Source of the DNA: an uncultured Oscillospiraceae bacterium
GTDB lineage: Bacteria > Bacillota > Clostridia > Oscillospirales > Acutalibacteraceae
NCBI GenBank assembly: GCA_949293315.1
Contig: CASFCH010000009.1
Location: 62,001-126,000, forward strand
Direction: 5' to 3'
Length of the DNA: 64,000 nt
This document shows, piece after piece, positions 10,787-19,640 of this stretch. The position numbers and the translations under genes were made by a program. The number at the start of each line of letters is the position of its first letter. The first letter of the stretch is position 1. The notes under the pieces are model-generated. The model had not been told where the DNA came from, ran no database searches, and saw nothing but the letters and a program-made list of their open reading frames with translations.

Positions 10787-10828
10787 TAGAAGAGGTGATT
10801 TTGGATTTTAGTTGAGCAGATAGATAGC

Positions 10829-11668
10829 TCAGACCATAGACATGAACCATTCCACCGTCTGTGGATCGTAGTGCGAAAAGAAGAGGCTTTTCCCGCCGTC
10901 GAGCGCCTCAAGCCGCGCCATTTCCTCCGGTGTAAGTGTGAAATCGAAGATATCAAAATTTTCCCGCATCCGATTCTCATGAACGGACTTGGGGATGATC
11001 ACCACATCACTCTGCAACAGAAAGCGCAGCGCCACCTGCGCGGGCGTCTTGCCATGCGCCTGACCGATCTCCTTTAGGGCGGGCGTGTTAAAGTAGTCGT
11101 TGCGCCCCTCTGCGAACGGCCCCCAGGACATGATCTGTGTGCCGTACTTTTTCAGATACTGCTTTGCGATTTTCTGCTGCTGGAACAGGTGAGTCTCCAC
11201 CTGGTTGACGGCGGGCTTGATCTGTGCAAAATGCGCCAGATCCAGATAGCGGTCCGGGTAAAAATTGGATACGCCGATCGCGCGGACCTTGCCGGCCCGG
11301 CAGGCGTCCTCCATCGCCCGGTAACTGCCATAGTAGTCGCCGAACGGCTGGTGAATCAGCAGCAGATCAATATAGTCCATCTTCAGCTTGTGCAGGGACT
11401 CCTCAATAGAGGTGCGTGCCTTTTCGTATCCGGCGTTGCTGATCCAGATTTTGGTGGTGATAAAGAGCTCTTCGCGCGGCAGGCCACATTTGGCAATCGC
11501 GTTCCCGACCCCCTCCTCGTTGCCGTAAGCCTGTGCGGTGTCGATACTGCGGTAGCCAACCTCAATCGCCTGAGCCACGCAGCGTTCCGTGTCCTCCGGT
11601 GGTGTCTGGTATACGCCGTAGCCCAGCTTCGGCATCTTAACCCCGTTGTTCAGTGTTACATATTCCAT
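10829..11668 (-). CDS. Aldo/keto reductase
   Basis: This is a 279-residue NAD(P)H-dependent carbonyl reductase of the AKR5-like type (2,5-diketogluconate reductase relatives). Signatures are GVKMPKLGYGVYQ, the catalytic Asp/Tyr stretch GYRSIDTAQAYGNEEGVG, the Lys in ITTKIWISN, and IPKSVHENRMRENFDIFDF, which binds the cofactor phosphate. The ATG at 11666-11668 has GGAGG 8 nt upstream, so the upstream extension to 11686 was dropped. It is divergently arranged with the LysR gene, its likely regulator. The substrate is unknown. Confidence 0.93.
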   Translation of the reverse strand: MEYVTLNNGVKMPKLGYGVYQTPPEDTERCVAQAIEVGYRSIDTAQAYGNEEGVGNAIAKCGLPREELFITTKIWISNAGYEKARTSIEESLHKLKMDYIDLLLIHQPFGDYYGSYRAMEDACRAGKVRAIGVSNFYPDRYLDLAHFAQIKPAVNQVETHLFQQQKIAKQYLKKYGTQIMSWGPFAEGRNDYFNTPALKEIGQAHGKTPAQVALRFLLQSDVVIIPKSVHENRMRENFDIFDFTLTPEEMARLEALDGGKSLFFSHYDPQTVEWFMSMV

Positions 11669-11804
11669 AACAGATCCTCCCAACATTTCAATATATGAAA
11701 TAAAATAATCTTTGCAAATACCAGTTTACAGCATTATAATGGGATTGTACAATATCAAAACCGGAATATATATTTCATAAAATGAATAGTAAAGGAGAGA
11801 TCGT

Positions 11805-12659
11805 ATGCTGGATTTAGTGGAATTAGAGCAGTTTGTTGCGTTTGCGGACTGTGGCACGCTGTCCCGGGCGGCGGAGCGGGTCCATATTTCGCAGCCCACC
11901 CTGACCCGGACCATGCGCCGCGTGGAGGATGCCTTTGGGGTCTCTCTATTCCACCGCGGAAAAAACAGGATCGAACTGAATGAGACCGGTCAAAAGGCGG
12001 TGGAATATGCGCGCAAACTGCTGTTTGACGCGGAGAATGCCGTGCGTGCGGTTCAGGCATTTGACAACGGTTTACGGGTCATTCACGTGGAATCCTGTGC
12101 GCCGGCACCGCTGTGGTCGCTGCTGCCGGCCATCTCCCACAAATACCCGCAAAATACGATTTCCACCAAGATTGTGGATATTGACGTCATTCTGGCAGAT
12201 GTCGCGGACGGGGCGTGTGATATCGGCATCCTGCCATATCACTGCCCTGAGGATGCGCTTGTCGACTGCCCCTATGTCCGAGAAATCCTGTCTGTCTGTG
12301 TGCCTGTGGGCAGCCCGCTGTCCACAGAGGGAAAATTGACGTTTGAACAACTCAATGGCTATAACTGCCTGCTGCGGGATCAGATCGGCTTCTGGACGGA
12401 TCTGTGCCGGAGGAAGATGCCCGCTTCACGATTTTTGATTCAGACGGATGAATTCGAGTTTCAGGAACTGGTGCGGACCTCCACATTGCTGTCGTTTGTG
12501 ACGGATCTGGCCAATCCGCAAAATCTCGTCCCGCCCGGGAGGACGGTTATCCCCATCACGGACCCGGAGGCGGATGTCACCTATCACCTGATCGGCCGGC
12601 CGGAAAAAAGAAGATGGCTCGCACAGTTTGGCAAGCCGTCAGCTCAAAAGATATATTGA
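11805..12659 (+). CDS. LysR-family transcriptional regulator
   Basis: The 284-residue protein has the N-terminal LysR winged helix, visible as LEQFVAFADCGTLSRAAER and the recognition region HISQPTLTRTMRRVEDAFGV. A periplasmic-binding-protein-like effector domain follows from about residue 90. The gene is divergent from the aldo/keto reductase with a 136-nt shared intergenic region, the usual LysR arrangement for controlling the neighbour and itself. The effector cannot be inferred. Confidence 0.93.
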   Translation: MLDLVELEQFVAFADCGTLSRAAERVHISQPTLTRTMRRVEDAFGVSLFHRGKNRIELNETGQKAVEYARKLLFDAENAVRAVQAFDNGLRVIHVESCAPAPLWSLLPAISHKYPQNTISTKIVDIDVILADVADGACDIGILPYHCPEDALVDCPYVREILSVCVPVGSPLSTEGKLTFEQLNGYNCLLRDQIGFWTDLCRRKMPASRFLIQTDEFEFQELVRTSTLLSFVTDLANPQNLVPPGRTVIPITDPEADVTYHLIGRPEKRRWLAQFGKPSAQKIY

Positions 12660-12872
12660 TCACATTGATCGCTGTCCAGTAGTACGTATTCGTAGGAATT
12701 TCGCCGCAACGCCATCTTTACGGGATGGATTTCCCGCTGGAATTGATGGATTTTTTGCTTCACGATCCGGTATAACGGGAGTAAGAAAAGGGGGAAACGC
12801 CTCTGGAGGTGAACGCCAGCACCAGTTTGGAGATCGAACAGGCGATCCGGGCGGCGCTCCCTCTGGGAGATC
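12660..12872. other. Decayed intergenic DNA without a supportable gene
   Basis: Both strands have open frames, but none has a plausible start, ribosome site or family signature. A plus-strand stretch encoding GMDFPLELMDFLLHDP near 12721-12768 and another starting NASTSLEIEQAIRAALPLGD near 12811 look protein-like and may be fragments of a lost gene. Confidence 0.4.
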
Positions 12873-13061
12873 AAGTTCCCGGATCATGGTCATCATTCTG
12901 GGATGGAACCCTTCTTTTAAAGCTAAAAGGGGCGCCTTTTTCCAATAATTCTCATGAATCCGATCCAAGTGGTCTTTGTCCAGAGAGACAATGTACTCCT
13001 CAAGTTCGACCAGCAGATCGCGCACCTCTTCCAGATAATCTTCCTTGTATTCGATAATCAT
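12873..13061 (-). pseudogene. GNAT N-acetyltransferase remnant with internal deletion
   Basis: The frame starts MIIEYKEDYLEEVRDLLVEL after a ribosome-site-like GGGG, which resembles the N-terminus of a Clostridial GNAT acetyltransferase. After about 50 residues (ALKE) it jumps directly to GFHPRMMTMIREL, which resembles the last strand of the same family. The roughly 90 central residues that bind acetyl-CoA are absent. The open frame then runs on into unrelated sequence to 12660. I infer an in-frame internal deletion. The assignment rests on remembered family sequences, not a search. Confidence 0.6.
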
Positions 13062-13142
13062 TCCCCTCACCCACCCCAATGGTACTACATTTTTTCGTGC
13101 GAATCAACCGGAAGGGGATCGGATTTCACAAAAAGGGAGGGG

Positions 13143-14474
13143 CTACTTTTGAAAAGTGCGACGATTTTGCCGCCTCTGATAGAACACATAGAGCCCTGCA
13201 CCCAGCAGGGCGACCAGCAGCTCCGTCAGCGGGAAGGCGAGCCAGACGCCGGTCATCTCCCAGATCGCTGCCAGGAGGAAGGCGAGCGGAATGATGAGGA
13301 TAAATCCCCGCAGCAGGGAGAGGATCTGTGCCGGGAGCGCCCGCTCCACGGAGGTAAAATACATCGAGAGAACGATATTGAAGCCCACAAAGACCGCGGA
13401 GGTGAAATACAGCTTTAATCCGTCCACGGCGATCTGCTGAAGTGCCGTATCGTTTTCACTGTTGAAGATCCGGGCGATCGGATTCGCCCAGATGAGAATG
13501 ACCAGATAGATGGCGGCGGAAAGGATCAGCATCAAGATCATGGAATACCGTAAGAACCGGTGTGCATCTTTGGGCTTTTGTTCGCCGTATGCCCGGCTGA
13601 CCAGCGGCTGCATGCCCTGCGCAATCCCCGTGTAGACGGAGGTGACCACCAGCGAGATGTTCGCGATTACGCCGTATGCCGCCACGCCGGTATTCCCGGC
13701 CAGCCGCAGGACAATGGTGTTGAACACGATCATCACGATGCCGGAGGACACCTGCCCGAGCAGGGAGGGGAACCCCAGAGAAAAATCCGTCTTTATGTGC
13801 TCCGCCCGGAGCCCCGTTTTGACCGGATGAAAGCCCGCCGATTTTTTCAGCGCGTGCGGGAGCATGATCAGGATGCCGAGCACCGGGGAGACGCCGGTGG
13901 CCAGCACCGCGCCGAAGATGCCCATCCCGCAGGGGAAGATGAAAACATAGTCCAGCACGATGTTGGTCAGGCTTCCGGCCACGGTGGCGATCATGGACAG
14001 CCGCGGGCCGCCGTCGTTGCGCACAAAGCAGAGCAGAATATCGTTTAAGATAAATGCGGGGGAGAACAGGAGCAGCACTTTCAGATAGGTGCTTGTCATG
14101 GCGAACACCGCGCTGTCCGCCCCCAGCAGTACGGCCAGCCGGCCGGACAGGAACAGCCCGACGGCCATAAAGAGCACGGAGCATATCGCACCGAGATAGA
14201 GGGTGTTGGTGTAGAGGACGTCGGCGCTCTTGTGATCGTTCCGGCTCTTGTAGATCGAGAACTTGGTCGCGCCGCCCATACCCAGCATCAGCCCGGTGCC
14301 GTGGATAAAGTTGTAGGCCGGGATCGCCAGGTTCAGCGCGGCCAGCCCGTTGGTGCCCAATCCCCGCGCGACAAAGAAGGTATCGGCGAGGATATAGCAC
14401 GAGATGGCGATCATCCCGAGCACGCTCAGGGAGGCGTACTTTAAAAATTCACGGAGCGGCTTGGCTGCAATCAT
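13143..14474 (-). CDS. MATE family efflux transporter
   Basis: The 443-residue membrane protein has about 12 hydrophobic segments in two related halves, each of six helices. The N-terminal LREFLKYASLSVLGMIAIS and the central DYVFIFPCGMGIFGAVLATG are typical of MATE Na+ or H+ drug antiporters of Firmicutes. The start is ATG with GGAGG upstream. Its leader carries a strong terminator-like hairpin at 14497-14553, downstream of its own promoter, so expression may be controlled by attenuation. The substrate is unknown. Confidence 0.92.
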   Translation of the reverse strand: MIAAKPLREFLKYASLSVLGMIAISCYILADTFFVARGLGTNGLAALNLAIPAYNFIHGTGLMLGMGGATKFSIYKSRNDHKSADVLYTNTLYLGAICSVLFMAVGLFLSGRLAVLLGADSAVFAMTSTYLKVLLLFSPAFILNDILLCFVRNDGGPRLSMIATVAGSLTNIVLDYVFIFPCGMGIFGAVLATGVSPVLGILIMLPHALKKSAGFHPVKTGLRAEHIKTDFSLGFPSLLGQVSSGIVMIVFNTIVLRLAGNTGVAAYGVIANISLVVTSVYTGIAQGMQPLVSRAYGEQKPKDAHRFLRYSMILMLILSAAIYLVILIWANPIARIFNSENDTALQQIAVDGLKLYFTSAVFVGFNIVLSMYFTSVERALPAQILSLLRGFILIIPLAFLLAAIWEMTGVWLAFPLTELLVALLGAGLYVFYQRRQNRRTFQK

Positions 14475-14496
14475 CCCTTAGACCTCCATTACAATC

Positions 14497-14553
14497 AAAA
14501 AAAGCGCTGCATTTTGTATCTTCAAAGGCCTGTCGATACAAAATCAACGCTTT
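14497..14553 (-). promoter_or_regulatory. Terminator-like hairpin in the MATE leader (candidate attenuator)
   Basis: Read on the minus strand, AAAGCGTTGATTTTGTATC pairs with GATACAAAATGCAGCGCTTT. This is about 19 base pairs including one G-U pair, with one bulged G and a 14-nt loop, and it is followed by seven Ts. It lies between the predicted promoter (14584-14612) and the MATE ribosome site, so it would stop transcription before the gene unless disrupted. Confidence 0.75.
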
Positions 14554-14583
14554 ACCCGGCGGTAAAATTTTTATCTGGTACAC

Positions 14584-14612
14584 AGGATATCAGAAAATCC
14601 GGCGCCTGTCAA
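14584..14612 (-). promoter_or_regulatory. Predicted sigma-A promoter of the MATE gene
   Basis: On the minus strand TTGACA (14607-14612) and TATCCT (14584-14589) have a 17-nt spacer. Transcription would begin near 14577, upstream of the attenuator-like hairpin. Confidence 0.65.
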
Positions 14613-14708
14613 TCCCCAATCGGTTTTCAGGGGGGCATCGGTAGTCGGCGTTTAAAAATACCCGGAAATCATGCCGCAATCTTGGTTATTTTGCGCTCCG
14701 GCTTTACA

Positions 14709-14738
14709 TTGACAGCGGGCTTACTTCTATTGTATAAT
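14709..14738 (+). promoter_or_regulatory. Consensus sigma-A promoter of purA-guaA
   Basis: Perfect TTGACA (14709-14714) and TATAAT (14733-14738) boxes are separated by 18 nt. They lie about 80 nt upstream of the purA start. A palindrome begins only 3 nt after the -10 box. Confidence 0.85.
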
Positions 14739-14740
14739 AA

Positions 14741-14772
14741 ATTGCGGTGTTTGGAAGGACACCGCAATTTTT
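14741..14772 (+). promoter_or_regulatory. Palindrome at the purA transcription start, followed by T tract
   Basis: ATTGCGGTGT and ACACCGCAAT form a perfect 10-bp stem with an 8-nt loop, followed by five Ts. The predicted start site (about 14744-14746) falls inside the left arm. The element could be an operator, a 5'-terminal mRNA hairpin or a weak early terminator. Confidence 0.6.
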
Positions 14773-14819
14773 GTTTATTCAGACAGCACCCCACTATTAT
14801 TTTAACGGAGGCGGTCATC

Positions 14820-16100
14820 TTGGTAAAAGCGATTGTAGGCGCCAACTGGGGCGACGAGGGCAAGGGCAAAATCACGGATATGTTCGCACAGGAGGCGGAC
14901 ATTGTCATCCGGTTCCAGGGCGGAGCCAACGCGGGCCATACCATTATCAACGAATACGGCAAGTTCGCGCTGCATCAGCTCCCGTCCGGCGTGTGCTACT
15001 CCCACACGATGAATATCATCGGCAACGGCGTGGCGCTGAATATCCCCAAGTTTATCGAGGAGATCAAATCCGTCACGGATGCCGGCGTGCCCGCGCCGCA
15101 CATCATGGTGTCCGAGCGCACGCAGATCATGATGCCGTACCATGTCCTGCTCGACACGTATGAGGAGGAGCGCCTGGCGGACCGCCAGTTCGGCTCCACC
15201 AAGTCCGGCATCGCGCCGTTCTACTCCGACAAGTACGCCAAGATCGGCTTCCAGATCAACGAGCTGTTTGACGAGGAGGGCCTGCGCGATAAGCTGGAAC
15301 ACGTGCTGGAGGTCAAAAACCTGATGCTTGAGCACGTCTATCACAAGCCGCTGCTCAAGGTGGACGAGATCTTTGACGAGCTGATGCGCCAGCGCGAGCT
15401 GATCGCCCCCTACGTCGGCGATACGACGACTTACATCCACAACGCGCTCAAGGCGGGCAAGAACATCCTGCTCGAGGGCCAGCTCGGCTCCCTGAAGGAC
15501 CCGGACTTCGGCATCTATCCGATGGTCACCTCCTCCTCCACGCTCGCGGGGTACGGCGCCGTCGGCGCAGGGATCCCGGCTTACGAGATCAGGGATATCG
15601 TTGTGGTCACCAAGGCGTACTCCTCCGCTGTCGGTGCGGGTGAGTTCGTCAGTGAGATCTTTGGTGAGGCGGCGGATAAGATGCGTACCCACGGCGGCGA
15701 CGCCGGCGAGTATGGCGCCACCACGCACCGCCCGCGCCGCATGGGCTGGTTCGACTGCGTGGCCACCCGCTACGGCATGATGGTGCAGGGGGCGACCCAG
15801 GCCGTCCTGACGGCACTTGACTGCCTCTCCTACTTGGATGAGATCCCCGTCTGTGTCGGCTACGAGATCGACGGCAAGGTGACAAAGGACTTCCCTGTAA
15901 CCCACCTGCTCAAAAAGGCAAAACCGGTCCTCAAGGTGCTGCCCGGATTCAAGCAGGATATCAGCGGCATCAAGGAGTTCGATCAGCTCCCCAAGGCCGC
16001 GCAGGAGTATGTGGAGTTCATTGAGCAGGAGATCGGCGTGCCGATTACGATGGTCTCCAACGGACCGCGCCGTGAGGATATGATCTTCCGGAACAAATAA
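14820..16100 (+). CDS. purA: Adenylosuccinate synthetase PurA
   Basis: PurA joins IMP and aspartate with GTP, the first step from IMP to AMP. The 426-residue protein opens with VKAIVGANWGDEGKGKITD, the GDEGKGK phosphate-binding loop. It contains GGANAGHTI, LEGQLGSLKDPDFGIYP (where most homologues have LLEGAQG) and THRPRRMGWFD. The start is TTG at 14820-14822 with GGAGG 8 nt upstream. The frame is open further upstream to 14514 but overlaps the promoter. guaA follows after 18 nt. Confidence 0.96.
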   Translation: MVKAIVGANWGDEGKGKITDMFAQEADIVIRFQGGANAGHTIINEYGKFALHQLPSGVCYSHTMNIIGNGVALNIPKFIEEIKSVTDAGVPAPHIMVSERTQIMMPYHVLLDTYEEERLADRQFGSTKSGIAPFYSDKYAKIGFQINELFDEEGLRDKLEHVLEVKNLMLEHVYHKPLLKVDEIFDELMRQRELIAPYVGDTTTYIHNALKAGKNILLEGQLGSLKDPDFGIYPMVTSSSTLAGYGAVGAGIPAYEIRDIVVVTKAYSSAVGAGEFVSEIFGEAADKMRTHGGDAGEYGATTHRPRRMGWFDCVATRYGMMVQGATQAVLTALDCLSYLDEIPVCVGYEIDGKVTKDFPVTHLLKKAKPVLKVLPGFKQDISGIKEFDQLPKAAQEYVEFIEQEIGVPITMVSNGPRREDMIFRNK

Positions 16101-16118
16101 GCCGCGGAGGTTCGTGCT

Positions 16119-17648
16119 ATGTATGAAAAGATTCTGGTGCTCGACTTTGGCGGGCAGTATAACCAGCTGATCGCGCGCCGCGTGCGCGACAACAATGTGT
16201 ATGCGGAAGTGCTGCCGTATACCACACCGCTGGAAAAGATTCGGGAAACGGGCTATAAAGGCATCATCTTTACCGGGGGACCCAACAGCGTGTACAAGGA
16301 GGAGTCCCCGCACTATGATCCGGCCATTTTGAAGTTGGGCGTGCCGGTGCTGGGCATCTGCTACGGCGCGCAGCTGATCACCTATATGGCGGGCGGGGTG
16401 ATCGAGTCCGCCCCGGTGAGCGAGTACGGCCCCGTGGAACTGCATGTGGAGCAGAGCGTCCTTTTTGAGGACATTCCGTCCCACAGCAGCTGCTATATGA
16501 GCCATACCGACTATATCAGCAGGCCGCCGGCGGGGTATACCGTCACGGCTCACACGGCGGACTGCCCGTGTGCCGCGATGGAGGACCGGGAGCACGGGAT
16601 CTATGCGGTGCAGTTCCACCCGGAGGTCACCCATACCGAATATGGCAAGCAGATCCTGCGCAATTTCCTGTTCCGGGTCTGCGGCTGCAAAGGCGACTGG
16701 ATCATGAGCGACTTTGTCGCACGGTCTATTGCGGAATATCGGGAAAAGATCGGCGACCGCAAGGTTCTGTGCGCCATGAGCGGCGGAGTGGATTCCTCCG
16801 TGGCCGCCGTGCTTTTGCACAAAGCCATCGGCAAGAATCTCACGTGCATTTTTGTCGATCACGGCCTCATGCGAAAGAATGAGGGGGACGAGGTCGAGTC
16901 CGTCTTTAAAAAGCAGTTTGATATGAACTTGATCCGGGTCAATGCGGAGGAGCGCTTTTTGAGTAAGCTCGCCGGTGTGGTCGACCCGGAGCAGAAGCGT
17001 AAGATCATCGGCGAGGAGTTCATCCGCGTCTTTGAGGACGAGGCCAAAAAAATCGGCTCTGTGGACTATCTGGTACAGGGGACGATTTACCCGGACGTGA
17101 TTGAAAGCGGGCTGGGCGCTTCCGCGGTCATCAAGAGCCACCACAATGTCGGCGGTCTGCCGGACTGTGTGGACTTTAAGGAGATTATCGAGCCGCTGCG
17201 CGACCTGTTCAAGGACGAGGTGCGCAAGGTGGGCACGGAGCTCGGCATTCCGGACTTTCTCGTCTGGCGGCAGCCGTTCCCGGGCCCGGGCCTGGCCATC
17301 CGTGTGATGGACGATATCACACGGGAAAAGCTCGACATCCTGCGCGATGCGGATGCGATCTTCCGGCAGGAGATCGCCAACGCCGGGTTGGACCGCAGCG
17401 TCAGCCAGTACTTTGCCGTGCTGACCAACGTGCGCAGTGTGGGCGTGATGGGCGATGCGCGTACCTATGAGTATACCCTCGCCCTGCGCGGCGTCGTCAC
17501 AGACGACTTTATGACTGCCGAGTGGGCAAAGATCCCGTATGAGGTGCTGGAGAAGGCGTCCAAGCGGATCACCAATGAGGTCAAGCATATCAATCGTGTC
17601 GTCTACGACATCACCACCAAACCGCCTGCGACGGTCGAGTGGGAGTAA
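16119..17648 (+). CDS. guaA: GMP synthase (glutamine-hydrolysing) GuaA
   Basis: GuaA aminates XMP to GMP. The N-terminal class I amidotransferase shows [17 protein letters not shown], the nucleophile Cys in VLGICYGAQ and the [10 protein letters not shown] motif. The ATP-pyrophosphatase domain has the P-loop [13 protein letters not shown]. The C-terminal dimerisation domain ends in KPPATVEWE, the conserved GuaA tail. The gene is intact at 509 residues even though a mobile element is inserted right after it, so integration apparently preserves the coding end. Confidence 0.97.
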   Translation: MYEKILVLDFGGQYNQLIARRVRDNNVYAEVLPYTTPLEKIRETGYKGIIFTGGPNSVYKEESPHYDPAILKLGVPVLGICYGAQLITYMAGGVIESAPVSEYGPVELHVEQSVLFEDIPSHSSCYMSHTDYISRPPAGYTVTAHTADCPCAAMEDREHGIYAVQFHPEVTHTEYGKQILRNFLFRVCGCKGDWIMSDFVARSIAEYREKIGDRKVLCAMSGGVDSSVAAVLLHKAIGKNLTCIFVDHGLMRKNEGDEVESVFKKQFDMNLIRVNAEERFLSKLAGVVDPEQKRKIIGEEFIRVFEDEAKKIGSVDYLVQGTIYPDVIESGLGASAVIKSHHNVGGLPDCVDFKEIIEPLRDLFKDEVRKVGTELGIPDFLVWRQPFPGPGLAIRVMDDITREKLDILRDADAIFRQEIANAGLDRSVSQYFAVLTNVRSVGVMGDARTYEYTLALRGVVTDDFMTAEWAKIPYEVLEKASKRITNEVKHINRVVYDITTKPPATVEWE

Positions 17649-17722
17649 GAATGAACGCCCCGGAAACCCAGCAGTCATGCGGGTTTGCGGGGTTTCTTTC
17701 TGCCCCGGGGTACACGAAAGGT
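17620..17722. other. Putative element attachment region (left end) at the guaA 3' end
   Basis: The last codons of guaA adjoin an integrase gene that points towards it, the standard arrangement of elements that insert into the guaA 3' end. The core crossover sequence should be a short stretch within the conserved last codons, repeated at the other element end, which is outside this window. Two copies of GGTACAC, 11 nt apart from start to start (17709-17726 area), could be integrase arm sites. A weak hairpin (GAAACCC with GGGTTTC) near 17663-17696 may terminate guaA. Confidence 0.55.
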
Positions 17723-17753
17723 ACACGGAGGTATTTCAGGCGTCTCTCTTATC

Positions 17754-18812
17754 TCACGCACAGAGCCTGTCCAGGCGCCCTGCGACCTCTTCATCCTTGT
17801 GCGGATACAGGTGCCCATAGATGTCTAAAGTGGTCTGCACATCTTCGTGCCCAAGCCGTTCGCTGACGAGCAGAATGTTCGTGCCAAGCTCGATCAGTAG
17901 GCTGGCGTGGCTGTGGCGGATGTCGTGGATCCGGATTTTTTTGACGCCGCTTTTTTCGCTGATGCGCTTCATCTCGTGATACAGAAATCCTTTGGTCACC
18001 TCAAACAGCCGGTCGCCGTCCTCGTAATCCACCAGCCGGGAGGCGTAATCCCGTACCATATCGCATACGACACCCGGTAGCCCGATGGTGCGGTTGCTCT
18101 TCGGTGTTTTCGGTTCGAGGATCAGGTCTTCACTGTCCAGTCTGGCGTAGTTTTTGTCAATCGTAACTGTCCGTGCCTCAAAGTCGAAATCCCGGAGGGA
18201 CAGCGCCAGCAGTTCGCCGGAACGCATCCCGCTCCAATACAGCAGATTGAAAATAGTTTTGGTCATAATCTTGTTCCCAATCGCCTCGTTGAAGGCACGG
18301 AACTCGTCCAGCGTCCAGAAATCCATTTTGTCCGCTTTTTTCTTCCCCATGGAACCGCAGCTTCTCGCCGGATTTTCCCGCAATCCGTAGAACCGGCAGG
18401 CATAGTTAAAGGCAGCCGACAGCTGGTTGTGTATGGATTTCAGGTAGGTCGGCTTATACTTTCCGGACGACAGCATTTTGGTCTGCCATTGTCTGACGGT
18501 GGCGGCCGTAATCTCATTCAGCTTCAGCTCGCCGAAATACGGTAAGATATGCTTTTCAAACATATTGACCTTACCGGGATAGGTCGTCACCTTTAGCCGC
18601 GCCTTGCAGTCCTCCAGATACAATTCCGCAAACAGCCGGAACTTCATATCGCAGGAAACCTGAGATTTGCTCAGGAAATCCAGTTCGTATTCCTTTGCTT
18701 CCTTCTGCAGGCGGAACCCCTTTTTCTTTTTCTGCCGCCGTGCGCCCGTCCAATCCGTGTATACGAATTTGCAGTACCACAGCCCGGTTTTTTCGTCTTT
18801 GTAGGTCGGCAC
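17754..18812 (-). CDS. int: Tyrosine-type site-specific recombinase (integrase)
   Basis: The 352-residue integrase mediates insertion and excision of the element. Domains in order are a basic arm-binding N-terminus (YKDEKTGLWYCKFVYTDWTG), a SAM-like core-binding domain (about 65-170) and the catalytic domain. The catalytic residues are Arg in YWSGMRSGELLAL, His-x-x-Arg in IHDIRHSHAS, His in LGHEDVQTT and Tyr in DIYGHL. It ends about 105 nt from guaA. The excisionase-like gene lies 56 nt upstream in the same direction, forming a xis-int unit. Confidence 0.95.
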   Translation of the reverse strand: MPTYKDEKTGLWYCKFVYTDWTGARRQKKKKGFRLQKEAKEYELDFLSKSQVSCDMKFRLFAELYLEDCKARLKVTTYPGKVNMFEKHILPYFGELKLNEITAATVRQWQTKMLSSGKYKPTYLKSIHNQLSAAFNYACRFYGLRENPARSCGSMGKKKADKMDFWTLDEFRAFNEAIGNKIMTKTIFNLLYWSGMRSGELLALSLRDFDFEARTVTIDKNYARLDSEDLILEPKTPKSNRTIGLPGVVCDMVRDYASRLVDYEDGDRLFEVTKGFLYHEMKRISEKSGVKKIRIHDIRHSHASLLIELGTNILLVSERLGHEDVQTTLDIYGHLYPHKDEEVAGRLDRLCA

Positions 18813-18868
18813 GATTTGTCACCTCTTTTCTTTGACAGGGTGGTCGTGACGATCTACTGTTCCCGAAA

Positions 18869-19075
18869 TCACAGGTAGGTGTTTTCATAAAAGTATCTGG
18901 CGGACACCTTGCCCGCCACGGTGATCTTGCCGACCTTATCCAGCTCCGCATTCAGCCTGCGGATGATGCGGTAGGCCGTGCTTCTGGACACATCCAGGAT
19001 TTCGGCGACTTCCGTTGCCGTCAGGAATTTTTTCCGCTCAGGCGGACAGGCTGCCGTTTGCTTGCAATCCGTCAT
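18869..19075 (-). CDS. xis: Excisionase-like helix-turn-helix protein
   Basis: This 68-residue protein has a MerR/excisionase-type winged helix, FLTATEVAEILDVSRSTAYR, followed by a short wing and VSARYFYENTYL. Its size and position directly before the integrase suggest the directionality factor. The ATG at 19073-19075 has GGAGG 5 nt upstream. A longer frame to 19102 is possible but lacks its own ribosome site. The conserved box at 19139-19165 lies about 65 nt upstream. Confidence 0.8.
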   Translation of the reverse strand: MTDCKQTAACPPERKKFLTATEVAEILDVSRSTAYRIIRRLNAELDKVGKITVAGKVSARYFYENTYL

Positions 19076-19131
19076 TTCAGCCTCCTTTCCGGCAGCAGGC
19101 ATACGCAGCAGAATCCCTCACGACCTCATAG

Positions 19132-19166
19132 TTATTATACAACTTTTTGCAGAAGATCCCCCTGCG
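19132..19166 (-). promoter_or_regulatory. Conserved box, copy 1, upstream of xis-int (candidate element promoter)
   Basis: On the minus strand the sequence GGGGGATCTTCTGC...AAAAAGTTGTATAATAA contains a TATAAT with GGGGGA 17 nt before it instead of a normal -35. Nearly the same 27-nt sequence occurs at 53,591-53,618 upstream of another minus-strand operon. This suggests shared control, perhaps by an element-encoded sigma factor. Confidence 0.5.
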
Positions 19167-19449
19167 CCGCCTTGCTGCCAAATTTTATTTCATTGTTTGC
19201 AGATTTAAATACACCTTCTCGCCGGGCCATTTCCTGCGCTCGCTTTGACCGCGTATTGCCAGGTTGCCGCTGTGCGGCATTTCATCTGTGGGTGCGCTCC
19301 TGTCTTCGCTGCACTGTCCGCAGACCCTGTATAACTCCCGGAGGAGGCTGTTCTGTTTTCAAGGTACAATGGCGGACACCGCTTCTGCTTATCCGTCCAT
19401 ACATAAACATGCCGCAGCATCCTGTTTTTCTGCAAATCGGGAGAAACGC
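19167..19449. other. Non-coding stretch of the element left end, nothing recognised
   Basis: The open frames here overlap on both strands, have no ribosome sites and show no family signature. I see no clear origin of transfer or further repeat. Confidence 0.4.
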
Positions 19450-19640
19450 TATATATAGATTGTTTTTCTTGACAATATCAATATATAGTGTTATAATATT
19501 TCTGTAATTGATTTTTGTGCGCTGTTCTTTTTTGGGACTGCGGTTTTTAGACCGCCTTGCACACATTGTTGATTGTTTGTATTTCTGCCAGTAGGAGTAT
19601 TACGCCGTCAGGCGCGTTTCTTACTGGCTTTTTGTTTTTA
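19450..19640 (+). promoter_or_regulatory. Promoter-leader module, copy 1, ending in an intrinsic terminator
   Basis: Perfect TTGACA (19469-19474) and TATAAT (19492-19497) boxes have a 17-nt spacer and sit in an AT-rich near-palindrome (CTATATATAG...CAATATATAG). The leader starts near GTAATTGATTTTTGTGCG (19504-19521), has a small GCGG/CCGC hairpin, and ends with GCCAGTA (19587) pairing with TACTGGC (19622) before a long T tract. A related module in reverse orientation lies at 48,690-48,903. It could yield a small RNA of about 130 nt or attenuate the downstream genes. Confidence 0.7.

Noticed and set aside
12809-13057. Plus-strand frame beginning NASTSLEIEQ
   Set aside because: A protein-like beginning, but it lacks a credible ribosome site and runs antisense to the acetyltransferase remnant. 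Kept only as possible debris.
14475-14577. Known metabolite riboswitch upstream of the MATE gene
   Set aside because: The leader is too short and shows only one hairpin, with no recognisable aptamer core.
14802-17726. Antisense open frame of 974 codons over purA and guaA
   Set aside because: It is a codon-bias shadow crossing two conserved genes and their promoter side.
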